A stretch of DNA of 32,273 nt from Bacteroidales bacterium (GTDB lineage: Bacteria > Bacteroidota > Bacteroidia > Bacteroidales > Muribaculaceae): contig SFGS01000035.1 of the NCBI GenBank assembly GCA_004557565.1, positions 1 through 32,273 of the forward strand, given 5' to 3'. The notes below the pieces were generated by a model that was given only the letters and a program-made list of their open reading frames with translations, did no database searches and had not been told where the DNA came from. Of the stretch, positions 14,324 through 23,806 are shown piece after piece. The translations under genes and the position numbers were made by a program. Each line of letters starts with the position of its first letter. The first letter of the stretch is position 1.

Positions 14324-17300
14324 CTGTTTCTTCTTTTTTGTCTTCAATCATCGGCACCGAATCGGTGGGCAACTCAGTTTTCACACTATCGCGCCTCAAG
14401 AAGCGTGGTTTAAAACTGCGGAACAGCATCTTCAAAGTCGGAGCCTTGCGCTTCATCACAAAGCCCACGCCCATTTCCGTCACTTCGCCCTCAAGCACGC
14501 TTTCCCAACCGGTGTGGCGGAACAGGCGCAGATACCTTGAGCCAGTGTCGTTGAGCGAGTATTCAAGCGAAATGTCACTAATCAAGTTGTTACTGATATT
14601 CTGCTCACTGGTGGCGGCTGTACTGTATTCGCCACCCACCACAATCTTGAACCTGTCGTTGAACAGCGACTTCGACAGTCGATAACTATAACTGGTTTGA
14701 GTGGTAGATCCGTCGGTCTTGCCACCAAACTGATTGATGCCGAAAGAGAGGTCCACGCCTTTCAGCGTGCTTGCCGCCCAACTGTTGATTTGCGACTGGA
14801 GGAATGAATAGAGCGCGCCAGTGGTCGAAAGGTTGAAATTACCTGCCGAACTGGTTCCTGAGTAGGAATTATAAAGCAGCATATTCATTGCCACATTCGA
14901 GCGTTGCACATCTGTCATGCCCTGGATTTCATTCTTCACTGTCATATCGTCTTCGGTGCTGATGTCGAACGTCAAATCCATTTTCTTTAAGGTGTTGGCA
15001 ATCTTTGCGGTAATTAGGAAGTTCACAAGTTTCGACTTGCCATCAGCGCCAGTGACGCTTGCCCTTGTGGTTTGCTCACCCACCAGATTGAGTTGCGGAT
15101 TGAGCACATCGCCATTCCAAGTGATGCTGCTACCCGAATTAATGCTGAAAATCTTGCGTGAAATCACAGGTGGCGTATAACGCACGCTACCACTTTCGAT
15201 GGTGTAAACACCCACCATATTGTCCTTCCCAGCAAAGTCGATAGAATAGCGCAAACGACCGCTGCCGTCAACGTTCACACGGTCTTTGCCGTCGGGCGAG
15301 AGGAATGCGTTGATTTTCACACCTTGCTGAATGGTGATGTCGATATTGATGTCCGACGAGGCACTTGCCGCATCAGTGGTGAGCAATGGGCTGCCGCCTG
15401 TGGAATCGGATGGATTCACGAATCTCACCATATCTTCATCAACGGTGCTGGAGGTCAAATCGTTCACATCGCTTTGAAGCACATAGGTGATATTCGAGCC
15501 TGTGAGCAACGAAAGTTTGGCATCCATCTGCATGGCACTTGCTTTGCTGCTGATTTTTGCCGAAATGTCGGCAAAGCCTTTGCCAAACACTTCGCTGTAA
15601 CTCCGCTGTTCGGAACCGATGAACTGAATGTTTTTGCCATTTACGCGCAAATCCATATCCATAGTGCCGATATTCACTTCACCATTCATCTTCGCCACCT
15701 TGCCATTCAAGCCCTTTATACCGTAATCTTTGAAACGGATAATGCTGTTCTCGATTGGTATGGAGGCGTCGGAAAGTCGAAGTTTGCTGCCGTAGGGAGG
15801 CAATTCAATCACGGCAGAATCGCCCTTCACAAAGCCGCTGAACACCGGCGCGTCTGATGTGCCGAGCATTTTCACCTCGCCATCGGCATAACCACCGAGG
15901 CGCACATATCCACCTGGGATAAATGCTGTGGCTTTCTGCAATGGGAATCGGTTGAGGTGCAAATTCACGTTCATTGGGTTTGCGGCGGTGGTGTCGTTGA
16001 GCACACCGTAAGCGAGAGCCACCTTCGAGCCGTCGAGATCCATCACGGCATTCAACTTCGTGCTGCCCGATTCTGGGTCATACGCCAAACCAGTATTGAG
16101 TTTCACATCGCCCACGCTTTGCCCATCGTAGTGCAGTTGCTGGATAGCCAAGTCGCCTGTACCGTCGAAGTTTTTGCCATCGTAAAGCAATTTGATGTCG
16201 GCATCTACGGTTCCGCTCACACTTGGAAGCGTAGGAATGCCCGATAGCCATTCCTTCAACTTCATATTCTTCACTTTGAGGAAGATGTTTTCTTTCGTTG
16301 GATCGTCGGTAGGCTCGGTATGCAGTGCAAAACTACTTTTCTCATTCTTAATCACCACGTTGGCATCAAGCATCTTGCTGTTGTAGTTGAAGTCAAGGTG
16401 ATTGTCGGTGTTCACCTCCCATTGGCGATACGCCACAATCGGCTTGGTGGGGAACAGTCGGGTTTTGATGTTTTCGCCTGTGAGTGTGGCGTGCGCACCC
16501 AGTCGGTAGCCCATCTCGTTGTTGATATTACGCTGCTCCACCAAGAAATCCACAATCGAATCCTTCGCGCCGCCACGCACATCCACCTGTGCGAAGTCGT
16601 CCCATGTGCCAGGTCGGTTGCCCATGTGCAAGTCGAATCGCAAGTATTTGTTGGTGAGTTCGTGCGCATGTATGGTGATAGTGTCGATGGCTGTGGTGCC
16701 CATACTGAGTTGGTGGATATAACCATCGAGGTTGATGATGCTATCGTTCTTCACCTCGCACTCAAAGTCACGAACATCAATATCATAGCGCGCCAAATAG
16801 CGTGGAACCAGACCACTTGGACCCACTTTCATCTTCAACGAGAATTTGGGCAACAAGTCCTGCAATGCCGACACATTGAGCGCACGGGCGGCAATCTGCC
16901 TGTCAACCTCAGCCAAACTCACATCGATATTTTTCATAAACTCATCGAGACCACATTCCGCCTTGAAATCGAGATGTGTTTCCTCGTTATCAACAAATGC
17001 CTCAACCGTGTTGTCGTTCGACACAAACCTCAATTCGGTGTTTTCGCTCACCAGTTGGGTGCCGTCGTAGTTCCAATTGATGTGGTTCAAGTCGGCGTTA
17101 AATTCGCAATTCTTCGTGCGCATATCGTAGTCAACGAATGCTGCAATTTCGCCAGTGGCGTTCAATGGGAAATCGGTGAATCCTAAAGCGTTGGCATCGA
17201 AGTCGCGGATATTGCCATTCACATTGAAGATGTATCTTTCGCCCTGGATTTTACCCTGCGCATCCATAAACAGGTTGCAGTTAGGGTTATTTGAATTTAC

Positions 17301-19136
17301 TCTTGCTGTCACATCGCCAGCGTTCATATTCACCTGTGCGGTGATGTCGCGATAGGTCACGCCGTCGTAGGTCACGCTGCCAAGATTCACATCGGCATTC
17401 ACCGCCGTTGACGCTTTCAAGAAGTCGAATCCGTGGCCGTCGGCCTTCACATGGGCTGTGAGATGGTCAACTGGCGCAAGTGGCATAATAGCACGCACAG
17501 GGAAATTGGTGAAATGGGCATCCACAGCATACTGATTGCGGTTGCCGTTGAAACTGCCCTTGCCCACCAACGAGCCGCCCTCCAAGCGCATGTCGAGGCT
17601 GCCAGAATATGAGTTTCCGCCAAATTTGGCATCGCCCTTCACCGTCATCGGTGGGAAATTCACCTGCTTGCTGGTGGCAGCGTCGAGTGCCAATGGCTTC
17701 ACGAAATTCAAGTTGGGGAACTTAGCGTCGAAGGCAATGTTGCCATTCAGTCGCTTCATATCAAGTGGGTGATTCACCACACCGCTGGCTGTGGCATCGA
17801 GATATTTCGGAATAGTGGCAGTAAATGATTTGATGTCGAGATGCTCTGGTGTGCCTTGCACCTTTCCTTTGAGCGTGAGTGGATTGTATTGCGGAATTTG
17901 GCGCAATGTGGCTTTCAATGCCGGGTGAAGCAGCCCCAACTCTTGCAGAGCAATTCGGTTGTCGGTGTCGATAACGAAGTTGCCCGTAGGCTTGTCGTTG
18001 AGCAGCGTGAACGGAGCGTGTGCATCAACGTAAAACTCGCTCAAAAATGTTTTCAAGCGAAATTTGTTCACGTCAATCTTATTTTCATCCACATAGATGC
18101 TGCCGTTGGCTTGCTCTATTTCAAGTCCACAGCGTTCCTTGCCGCTGATGTGGTCCACATCTACGGTCACAGTCGATGCCCTGTTATACAAGTTGCGCAA
18201 CTGCACATTCACATTGCTCAACTCTATATAATTCGGGTCGAGTCCTGCGCTTGGCATCACGCTGCGCTGCGCATATATGATATGACTTTTGCTCAGTCGG
18301 ATGGAATCGCCTCGCACCACCCAAGTCACGGTATCGTTCGGGTTATTGATAGTGTCGGGGGGCAGAGGGTGAAGCTGGCTATAAATTTCGGCATCATGTT
18401 CGCTCAACGTGTAGTATCGCACATCGGCGCTGTCCACCGCAAGTGTGTGGGCATCTATGGTGTGTTTGCCGGTGTCAATAACTCCGTTTTTCATTTCCGC
18501 CTTACCGATATAGGCGTGTAATTTGTCGATAGTCGGCAACATTCGCATCGTGAAATCAATGTCAGCCAACGCCAAGTGGTAGGCATTGATGCGCCAAGGC
18601 TGTGCGGCAGCCGTGTCAGGCTCTTCCACCGCCTTGTGGGGATATGAGGTGAAGGTAACTTTGCCTCCACTCAATTCACCATCAATCAAATTGAGCACTC
18701 GGTGATTCAAATCCAAATCGGTGCCAAGGAGTTTGCAGTAATCCACCTGTGCCGAAAGCACAGTTGACGAATCGGCAGAAAGCAGATGATAATAGCCGTT
18801 GACCAATTCCGCGTCGCCAATTTTGAAGTTCATGTCCAAAAGTGGCATAAATTCCACTCCTGCCACAAACCTCTCGGCGCGCACCATCGTGTCGCCACTC
18901 TCCTCCACCACGCTCAAGCCTTCGATGCTCAAGTTGAGCGGAAACTCCAACAATATGCGGTTGAGTTTAATATCTAAACCTGTCGATTCGCTGGCGTAGC
19001 GGCAAGCGTAGTCTTTTGCCACATTCTGTACCCACGGAATGTAAAGCGAGAAAGGCAACAAAACCACAAGCACTATCAAGGCGAAAAACACCTTTAGCAC
19101 GCGGCGAACAATATGATTTTTTATTAAATGATGCAC
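14310..19136 (-). CDS. tamB: TamB-like translocation and assembly module protein
   Basis: A 1608-residue envelope-spanning protein. The N-terminal anchor (about residues 13-33, VLKVFFALIVLVVLLPFSLY) holds it in the inner membrane. The long middle is rich in repeated beta-strand patterns, as in AsmA/TamB proteins that form a hydrophobic groove across the periplasm for lipid transfer. The C-terminal third contains the conserved TamB domain (DUF490), with motifs such as VDGSGRLRYSIDF and YNSYSGTSSAGNFN, and ends with a basic then acidic tail. It partners the Omp85 protein TamL encoded next, with overlapping ends. It is led by a good promoter (19225-19256) and a leader with small hairpins. Confidence 0.9.
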   Translation of the reverse strand: MHHLIKNHIVRRVLKVFFALIVLVVLLPFSLYIPWVQNVAKDYACRYASESTGLDIKLNRILLEFPLNLSIEGLSVVEESGDTMVRAERFVAGVEFMPLLDMNFKIGDAELVNGYYHLLSADSSTVLSAQVDYCKLLGTDLDLNHRVLNLIDGELSGGKVTFTSYPHKAVEEPDTAAAQPWRINAYHLALADIDFTMRMLPTIDKLHAYIGKAEMKNGVIDTGKHTIDAHTLAVDSADVRYYTLSEHDAEIYSQLHPLPPDTINNPNDTVTWVVRGDSIRLSKSHIIYAQRSVMPSAGLDPNYIELSNVNVQLRNLYNRASTVTVDVDHISGKERCGLEIEQANGSIYVDENKIDVNKFRLKTFLSEFYVDAHAPFTLLNDKPTGNFVIDTDNRIALQELGLLHPALKATLRQIPQYNPLTLKGKVQGTPEHLDIKSFTATIPKYLDATASGVVNHPLDMKRLNGNIAFDAKFPNLNFVKPLALDAATSKQVNFPPMTVKGDAKFGGNSYSGSLDMRLEGGSLVGKGSFNGNRNQYAVDAHFTNFPVRAIMPLAPVDHLTAHVKADGHGFDFLKASTAVNADVNLGSVTYDGVTYRDITAQVNMNAGDVTARVNSNNPNCNLFMDAQGKIQGERYIFNVNGNIRDFDANALGFTDFPLNATGEIAAFVDYDMRTKNCEFNADLNHINWNYDGTQLVSENTELRFVSNDNTVEAFVDNEETHLDFKAECGLDEFMKNIDVSLAEVDRQIAARALNVSALQDLLPKFSLKMKVGPSGLVPRYLARYDIDVRDFECEVKNDSIINLDGYIHQLSMGTTAIDTITIHAHELTNKYLRFDLHMGNRPGTWDDFAQVDVRGGAKDSIVDFLVEQRNINNEMGYRLGAHATLTGENIKTRLFPTKPIVAYRQWEVNTDNHLDFNYNSKMLDANVVIKNEKSSFALHTEPTDDPTKENIFLKVKNMKLKEWLSGIPTLPSVSGTVDADIKLLYDGKNFDGTGDLAIQQLHYDGQSVGDVKLNTGLAYDPESGSTKLNAVMDLDGSKVALAYGVLNDTTAANPMNVNLHLNRFPLQKATAFIPGGYVRLGGYADGEVKMLGTSDAPVFSGFVKGDSAVIELPPYGSKLRLSDASIPIENSIIRFKDYGIKGLNGKVAKMNGEVNIGTMDMDLRVNGKNIQFIGSEQRSYSEVFGKGFADISAKISSKASAMQMDAKLSLLTGSNITYVLQSDVNDLTSSTVDEDMVRFVNPSDSTGGSPLLTTDAASASSDINIDITIQQGVKINAFLSPDGKDRVNVDGSGRLRYSIDFAGKDNMVGVYTIESGSVRYTPPVISRKIFSINSGSSITWNGDVLNPQLNLVGEQTTRASVTGADGKSKLVNFLITAKIANTLKKMDLTFDISTEDDMTVKNEIQGMTDVQRSNVAMNMLLYNSYSGTSSAGNFNLSTTGALYSFLQSQINSWAASTLKGVDLSFGINQFGGKTDGSTTQTSYSYRLSKSLFNDRFKIVVGGEYSTAATSEQNISNNLISDISLEYSLNDTGSRYLRLFRHTGWESVLEGEVTEMGVGFVMKRKAPTLKMLFRSFKPRFLRRDSVKTELPTDSVPMIEDKKEETDETK

Positions 19137-19224
19137 TATGTCTATCTAAATAATTTATCCACATTAAAGCATTTGTCGCTTGCCGACAACTTGTCAACCT
19201 ACGACAAACGGCATACATAATTTA

Positions 19225-19256
19225 CAAATTTACATAATTTCCACTCACATATCAAA
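19225..19256 (-). promoter_or_regulatory. Putative promoter of tamB-tamL
   Basis: On the minus strand TTTG (19256-19253), 20 bases, TAAATTTG (19232-19225), matching the consensus. The leader to the ATG at 19136 is about 80 bases and contains TTGTCG/CGACAA stems (19173-19178 with 19184-19189) and TTGTC/GACAA (about 19191-19207). Confidence 0.6.
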
Positions 19257-19360
19257 ATTCAACGACGCTTTTTTCTTCATTTAGCATAATGAATGAATGT
19301 TGTAGAGATTTGTGATACACAATTCACGATTTTTGATAGGCGCAGATTAAACTTTTATTG

Positions 19361-19368
19361 TAGTTTTG
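19361..19368 (+). promoter_or_regulatory. Putative -7 box of the sugar-kinase gene
   Basis: TAGTTTTG fits TAnnTTTG. The nearest TTTG upstream (19332-19335) is 25 bases away, longer than usual. The ATG follows 54 bases later. Confidence 0.4.
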
Positions 19369-19422
19369 CATTATCAAAACGGCAACGTTATAATATACAT
19401 TAACTAAATCAACCCTATCAAT

Positions 19423-20301
19423 ATGAATGAAATAGTTGTAGGAATGGGCGAAGCCCTGTGGGACGTTCTTCCTGAAGGAAAGAAAATTGGTGGCGCTCCA
19501 GCCAATTTTGCCTATCATGTGTCGCAGTTCGGATTACCAAGCTGCGTGGTGAGCGCAATCGGCGACGATGCCTTAGGAAAAGAAATCATTGAAAATTTCA
19601 CATCTAAAGGTCTTGACCAACTTATAGCAGAAGTGCCTTACCCAACAGGCACCGTGCAGGTGGAAATTGACCAAACTGGTATTCCATTGTACGATATTAA
19701 GGAAAGCGTGGCTTGGGACAACATCCCTTACACCGAACACCTTGATGCGCTTGCAAAAAGAACGAAGGCAGTGTGTTTTGGCTCGCTTGCCCAACGTAAT
19801 GTGGTGTCGCGAGAAACAATCAATCATTTCTTAGACACTATGCCAAAAGACGACGACAGCCTTATCGTGTTCGATGTGAATCTGCGTCAAGGATTCTACA
19901 ATAAGGAAATTCTGTGCAAGTCGATGCAGAATTGCAACATTCTGAAGATAAACGATGAGGAATTGATTACCGTGAGCCGTATGTTTGGCTATCCCGGCAT
20001 CGACCTTCAAGACAAGTGCTGGATTCTGCTCGGAAAATACAATTTGAAGATGCTTATTCTCACTTGTGGCATCAACGGAAGTTATGTGTTCACTCCGGGC
20101 AACGTATCATTCCAACCCACGCCAAAAGTTGAGGTGGCCGACACCGTTGGGGCTGGCGACAGTTTCACCGCAGCATTCATCGCTTCTATCCTTAAAGGAA
20201 AAAGCGTGACCGAAGCACACACCATTGCAGTGAAAACCTCTGCCTTTGTGTGCACCCAGAAAGGTGCAATGCCTATCTTGCCACCCGAATACACTGCATA
20301 A
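19423..20301 (+). CDS. PfkB-family carbohydrate kinase, probable fructokinase
   Basis: Phosphorylates a sugar with ATP in the cytoplasm. The 292-residue protein has both PfkB signatures: the N-terminal substrate-binding GGAPANFAYH (23-32) and the C-terminal DTVGAGDSFTAAF (240-252) with catalytic Asp246 and the anion hole. Overall form (MGEALWDVLPEGKKIGGAPANFA) is that of bacterial fructokinases, but ribokinase-family members are hard to separate by eye, so fructose is inferred. No sugar transporter or glycosidase gene adjoins it. The gap of about 89 bases to the next gene contains a new -7 box, so it may be monocistronic. Confidence 0.85.
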   Translation: MNEIVVGMGEALWDVLPEGKKIGGAPANFAYHVSQFGLPSCVVSAIGDDALGKEIIENFTSKGLDQLIAEVPYPTGTVQVEIDQTGIPLYDIKESVAWDNIPYTEHLDALAKRTKAVCFGSLAQRNVVSRETINHFLDTMPKDDDSLIVFDVNLRQGFYNKEILCKSMQNCNILKINDEELITVSRMFGYPGIDLQDKCWILLGKYNLKMLILTCGINGSYVFTPGNVSFQPTPKVEVADTVGAGDSFTAAFIASILKGKSVTEAHTIAVKTSAFVCTQKGAMPILPPEYTA

Positions 20302-20360
20302 CCAAAAACTACATAATTTATTTATTTCTGAATCAATGCCGAAATCTCGCAAATTCTCAG

Positions 20361-20368
20361 TAACTTTG
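20361..20368 (+). promoter_or_regulatory. Putative -7 box of the flavoprotein gene
   Basis: TAACTTTG fits TAnnTTTG and lies 22 bases before the ATG at 20391. No clear -33 element is seen. Confidence 0.4.
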
Positions 20369-20390
20369 TATATACAAAATTAAAGTGACT

Positions 20391-21014
20391 ATGAAAGTAT
20401 TACTCGTTAATGGTAGCCCACATGTGAAAGGTTGCACCGCCACCGCTCTTGGTGAGGTGGCTAAAGCACTCAACGAATGTGGCATAGAGACTAAAATATC
20501 GTGGATTGGCGGCAAACCTCTTTCTGGCTGCGTGGCATGTGACTATTGCAAAAGTGCGCACCAGTGCGCCATCGATTCCGATATGGTGAATGTGATTGGC
20601 GCCGAACTCGACAATTACGACGGTTTCATCTTCGGCAGCCCTGTGTATTACGCAGGTCCTAACGGTTCGATGATTTCGTTTATGGACCGCTTGTTCCACG
20701 CTTTTAAAAGCAAACTACTCTTCAAGCCTGCCGCTGCCATTGTGAGCTGCCGCCGTGCTGGCTCAAGCAGCACTTTTGATGCGCTGAACAAGTATTTCAC
20801 CATCTACAATATGCCTGTGGTCAGTTCAAGTTATTGGAACGGCGTGCATGGCAACACCCCCGAAGAAGTGGTTCAAGACCTTGAGGGAATGCAAGTGATG
20901 AAGAACCTCGGCAAGAATATGGCGTGGTTGCTCAAGTGCATTGAAGCCGGCAAACAAGCCGGTATTTCACACCCAGAGCCAGACCCACAAGTGAAGACCA
21001 ACTTCATCAGATAA
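20391..21014 (+). CDS. Iron-sulfur flavoprotein, Isf-like NADPH-dependent FMN reductase family
   Basis: A 207-residue flavodoxin-fold protein that should bind FMN and a [4Fe-4S] cluster. It starts MKVLLVNGSPHVKGCTAT, the FMN phosphate loop of the family. The compact cluster motif of archaeal and bacterial Isf proteins is present: Cys47-x2-Cys50-x2-Cys53-x5-Cys59. FGSPVYYAGPNGSMISFMDR (83-102) contributes to flavin binding and dimer contact. Isf relatives pass electrons to oxygen, peroxide or quinones, so an oxidative-stress or general reductase role is likely but unproven. A GTG two codons earlier (20385) is open, but the ATG at 20391 matches the family start. Confidence 0.85.
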   Translation: MKVLLVNGSPHVKGCTATALGEVAKALNECGIETKISWIGGKPLSGCVACDYCKSAHQCAIDSDMVNVIGAELDNYDGFIFGSPVYYAGPNGSMISFMDRLFHAFKSKLLFKPAAAIVSCRRAGSSSTFDALNKYFTIYNMPVVSSSYWNGVHGNTPEEVVQDLEGMQVMKNLGKNMAWLLKCIEAGKQAGISHPEPDPQVKTNFIR

Positions 21015-21046
21015 TTATTTACACACCAAACACACATTTTAGGGAA

Positions 21047-21691
21047 ATGAAAAAATTATTATGGATGGCTATTGCAGCCGTGGCATTGGTGGCTTGCAAC
21101 AGCGAAAAGGCTGATGAGAAAAAAGAAGAGCCGAAGGCAGAGAAGGTGTTCATGTACAATGACTACAACGACGTGCAAATCCCTGCCGCGGAGAAGTATG
21201 GCATCGTCCCACTCGAACACAGGAATGTGAATTTCGACTCCATTAAGCAACTCGCGAAGGTGGAAGCCGACGATTCTATCCTCATCATCGAGCCTCTCAC
21301 CCACTCCGTGCCTTACCTCACCCACAACGCCAAGGCTCTGCTTATGGAGATAGCAAGCAATTTCCAAGATTCGCTTGCTGCTCGTGGTGCGCGCCCTTAC
21401 TGCCTACACGTCACTTCCATGCTCCGCACACTCAACGATGTGCGAAGCCTGGTGAAGCATAACAACAATGCCTCGGAAACGTCGGCACACTCCTACGGCA
21501 CGACTTTCGACATCGCCCACAACAATTTCTACCCAATCCCAAAGTTCGACAAGGGTCCGGGTAAAAGTCTATCTAACAACGAACTCAAGCACCTCTTGGG
21601 CCACGTGCTCTACCGCCTAAGAATGCAAAAAAAATGCTGGGTACTCATCGAAGAAAACCAAAGATGCTACCACATCACCTGCAATTCCTAA
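21047..21691 (+). CDS. DUF5715 lipoprotein, M15-like peptidase fold
   Basis: A 214-residue predicted lipoprotein: signal MKKLLWMAIAAVALVAC with lipobox Cys17, then a charged linker (KADEKKEEPKAEK). The globular part has SAHSYGTTFDIA (146-157), matching the SxHxxGxxxD zinc motif of M15/VanY-type D,D-carboxypeptidases, with His148 and Asp155 as ligands. EENQRCYHI (202-210) offers the catalytic Glu and third ligand His209. A zinc peptidase trimming peptidoglycan in the periplasm is therefore likely, though DUF5715 itself is not characterised. It follows the flavoprotein gene by 32 bases, so co-transcription is possible without an obvious functional link. Confidence 0.8.
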   Translation: MKKLLWMAIAAVALVACNSEKADEKKEEPKAEKVFMYNDYNDVQIPAAEKYGIVPLEHRNVNFDSIKQLAKVEADDSILIIEPLTHSVPYLTHNAKALLMEIASNFQDSLAARGARPYCLHVTSMLRTLNDVRSLVKHNNNASETSAHSYGTTFDIAHNNFYPIPKFDKGPGKSLSNNELKHLLGHVLYRLRMQKKCWVLIEENQRCYHITCNS

Positions 21692-21703
21692 ATTCAGAGG
21701 TTT

Positions 21704-22129
21704 CTAATTTCTAACCTCCCTTTCCCTCTTCTTTTCTTCGAAGTGGGTGCGGAGTAGGGCTACGGTTTCTTCTGGGGTGGTGGCTGGGGCTGTGATTTTT
21801 TCAAGTTGGCAGCGGTCGCCCTCCTCTTTGATGGTGTCAACCAATGTGCCGTAGGTGTAAGCGATACCTGCTTCTTCGAGAAATGGTGTGGCTTTTTTGC
21901 TCATCACTTCGGCATAGAGCTCCTTCACTCCGCCCACCACAACCATAGCGGCAGCGGCTTTTCCTATCACCTTGTCGGCAATGACAGCACCGTGCAGCAC
22001 TTCGGGGTCGTGGTTGAGCAGATGCTCTAAATCACGCACACCAGGCTTGGAGTAGGTGGTGACGATGCCGTGGTTTTTCACCACCAGCGAACACTTCTCC
22101 CTTCTTAAAATATCAATTAGTTGTTGCAT
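21704..22129 (-). CDS. DUF1893 family protein, deaminase-like fold
   Basis: A 141-residue cytoplasmic protein of the DUF1893 family, whose fold resembles cytidine deaminases. The core is HGAVIADKVIGKAAAAMVVVGGVKELYAEVMSKKATPFLEEAGI (about 46-89), the most conserved part of the family. The classical zinc-binding His/Cys-Ala-Glu and PCxxC motifs of true deaminases are not obvious, so catalysis is doubtful. Its ATG overlaps the TAA of the aldo/keto reductase gene (TAATG), which implies translational coupling. It is the last gene of an operon with an ECF S-component and the reductase. Confidence 0.8.
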   Translation of the reverse strand: MQQLIDILRREKCSLVVKNHGIVTTYSKPGVRDLEHLLNHDPEVLHGAVIADKVIGKAAAAMVVVGGVKELYAEVMSKKATPFLEEAGIAYTYGTLVDTIKEEGDRCQLEKITAPATTPEETVALLRTHFEEKKREREVRN

Positions 22130-23244
22130 TATTTCTGCTCAAATTTGTTTGCCACACGCACCAAGTTGTCGATAATAGGCAAATGCTGTGGACACATGGC
22201 CTCGCACTGTCCGCACTGTATGCAGTCGCTTGCTTTGCCGTGTTTTTTAGTCAGCAAATTGTAGTACAGTCGGCTGTTGTGGAATTGGCTTTCGCCCAGT
22301 TGCTTAATCACATTCATCAAACCGAAATATTGCGGAATGGCGATGTGCTGTGGGCATTTGCCAGTGCAGTAGTGGCACGCAGTGCAAGGAATGTCGATGT
22401 TTTTGGTAATGGTGTCAACCACACGGCTGATGAGGTCGGTTTCCTGCTCGTTCAGCGGTTGGAAATTCTGCATGTAACTGGTGTTGTCGTCAAGTTGCTC
22501 CATATTGCTCATGCCGCTGAGCACCGTCAGCACATTCGGCAGCGAAGCGCAGTAGCGAATTGCCCACGATGCAGGGCTCATGTCGGGGTGCACCTCTTTC
22601 ATCATCTTCTCCACTTCGGCAGGCACATTTGCCAAACTGCCGCCCTTCACAGGCTCCATCACAATCACTGGTTTGCCGTATTTTTCGCAAATCTCGTAGC
22701 ACTTCCTGCCCTCCACGGGGCTGTTCCAGTCGATATAGTTGATTTGCAACTGTACATATTCAAATTCGGGGTGTGTGGCAAGCACATGCTCCAGCGTTTC
22801 GCTGTCGTCGTGAAACGAGAATCCGATATGCTTCGCCTTGCCCTCGGCCTTCAGTTGCTTCAGGAATTTCCAGCCGTCGATACGGTCGAGCAGTTCGATG
22901 TAGTTCTTGTTGATGGCGTGGAACCAGTAGTAGTCGAAATACTCCAACCCAGTGCGAGCGAGCTGAATGTCGAACACCCGCTGCAAATCGTCGTAGGTGG
23001 TGATTTCTGCTGCGGGCATCTTGTCGGTCACGGTGTAACTTTCGCGTGGGTATCGCTTCACAATCGCCTCACGCACAAACACCTCGCTTTCGCCAGCGTG
23101 GTACATGAACGCCGTGTCGAAGTAAGTGAAACCACGCGCCATATATTTGTCCACCATTTGGGTGGCAAGCGTGTAGTTGATCGACTTTTGGTCGTTGGGG
23201 TCGAGAAGGGGAAGACGCATCATTCCCATACCGAGTTTTCTCAT
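22129..23244 (-). CDS. Aldo/keto reductase with C-terminal 2[4Fe-4S] ferredoxin domain
   Basis: A 371-residue cytoplasmic oxidoreductase. The barrel carries the AKR tetrad: Asp43 and Tyr48 (FDTAFMYHAGESE), Lys75 (TDKMP) and His109 (YYWFHA). The C-terminal part binds two [4Fe-4S] clusters: Cys287-x2-Cys290-x2-Cys293-x3-Cys297-Pro and Cys341-x2-Cys344-x2-Cys347-x3-Cys351-Pro. Fusion of the two suggests NAD(P)H-ferredoxin-type electron transfer to or from a carbonyl substrate; the substrate is unknown. The gene starts 8 bases after the ECF S-component and overlaps the DUF1893 start by one base. Confidence 0.93.
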   Translation of the reverse strand: MRKLGMGMMRLPLLDPNDQKSINYTLATQMVDKYMARGFTYFDTAFMYHAGESEVFVREAIVKRYPRESYTVTDKMPAAEITTYDDLQRVFDIQLARTGLEYFDYYWFHAINKNYIELLDRIDGWKFLKQLKAEGKAKHIGFSFHDDSETLEHVLATHPEFEYVQLQINYIDWNSPVEGRKCYEICEKYGKPVIVMEPVKGGSLANVPAEVEKMMKEVHPDMSPASWAIRYCASLPNVLTVLSGMSNMEQLDDNTSYMQNFQPLNEQETDLISRVVDTITKNIDIPCTACHYCTGKCPQHIAIPQYFGLMNVIKQLGESQFHNSRLYYNLLTKKHGKASDCIQCGQCEAMCPQHLPIIDNLVRVANKFEQK

Positions 23245-23252
23245 TTCGCTGA

Positions 23253-23765
23253 CTATTTTTTAAGAATGAATTTGATGAACGCCCAGCCGCCAATCACCTG
23301 AATGAGCATACCTGGCACACCCAAGCGGAAATCCTGAACGCCTGCCATAAAACTGCCTTTCACTGCCCATTCAATGCCGCAGCCCACCACTTGATACATC
23401 AACACCACAGCGAGGATGGCAAAAATCGACACCGATTTTGTGCGATTAGCGATGACCGACGCAGCGCAAGCCAGTAGCACGCCCTTCATCACAATCATGG
23501 GGAGTGCCGACACAGGAGGCATACCGAAAAAGGCGGAATTGATGATAGGGGAGAGCAGGGCGGTGAGCAAACCCACCTTTGCCCCATACTTATATGCGCC
23601 AATCAGCGTGAAGAAATAGATGGGCAGAAAGATTAAGCCACCCTTCGGCATCAGCGCATGGCAAAGTTGAGGAAACACAATATTTCCCACAATAAACAGT
23701 GCTGCAAAAGCATAGGTGCGCACATCTCGCAACGAAAGCGAATAAAGTTTCACGTTTGAATTCAT
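23253..23765 (-). CDS. ECF transporter S-component-like membrane protein
   Basis: A 170-residue hydrophobic protein with about six membrane segments (for example 18-38, 44-66, 84-104 and 110-128), of the size and topology of the substrate-binding S-component of ECF vitamin transporters. The N-terminal lead into helix 1 (SLRDVRTYAFAALFIVGNIVF) has small residues of the kind that contact the T-component. No EcfA or EcfT gene is near, as in group II systems where a shared energising module is encoded elsewhere. The transported vitamin or cofactor cannot be told. It heads an operon with a Fe-S aldo/keto reductase and a DUF1893 protein. Confidence 0.75.
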   Translation of the reverse strand: MNSNVKLYSLSLRDVRTYAFAALFIVGNIVFPQLCHALMPKGGLIFLPIYFFTLIGAYKYGAKVGLLTALLSPIINSAFFGMPPVSALPMIVMKGVLLACAASVIANRTKSVSIFAILAVVLMYQVVGCGIEWAVKGSFMAGVQDFRLGVPGMLIQVIGGWAFIKFILKK

Positions 23766-23806
23766 ATCGTAATCATTTTGAATGGTTCAGAATATTTTTT
23801 ATCTTT

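Noticed and set aside
16320..17186. 288-codon frame opposite tamB
   Set aside because: Antisense shadow inside the long tamB gene, His/Val/Ile-rich with no recognisable domain.
21697..21718. GAGGTT/AACCTC hairpin between DUF5715 and DUF1893 genes as a terminator
   Set aside because: The stem is only 6 bp, has no T-run on either strand and overlaps the DUF1893 stop codon.
22183..23301. 372-codon open frame opposite the aldo/keto reductase
   Set aside because: Antisense shadow of a gene with clear catalytic and Fe-S motifs; composition is that of a complementary strand and there is no start-region signal.
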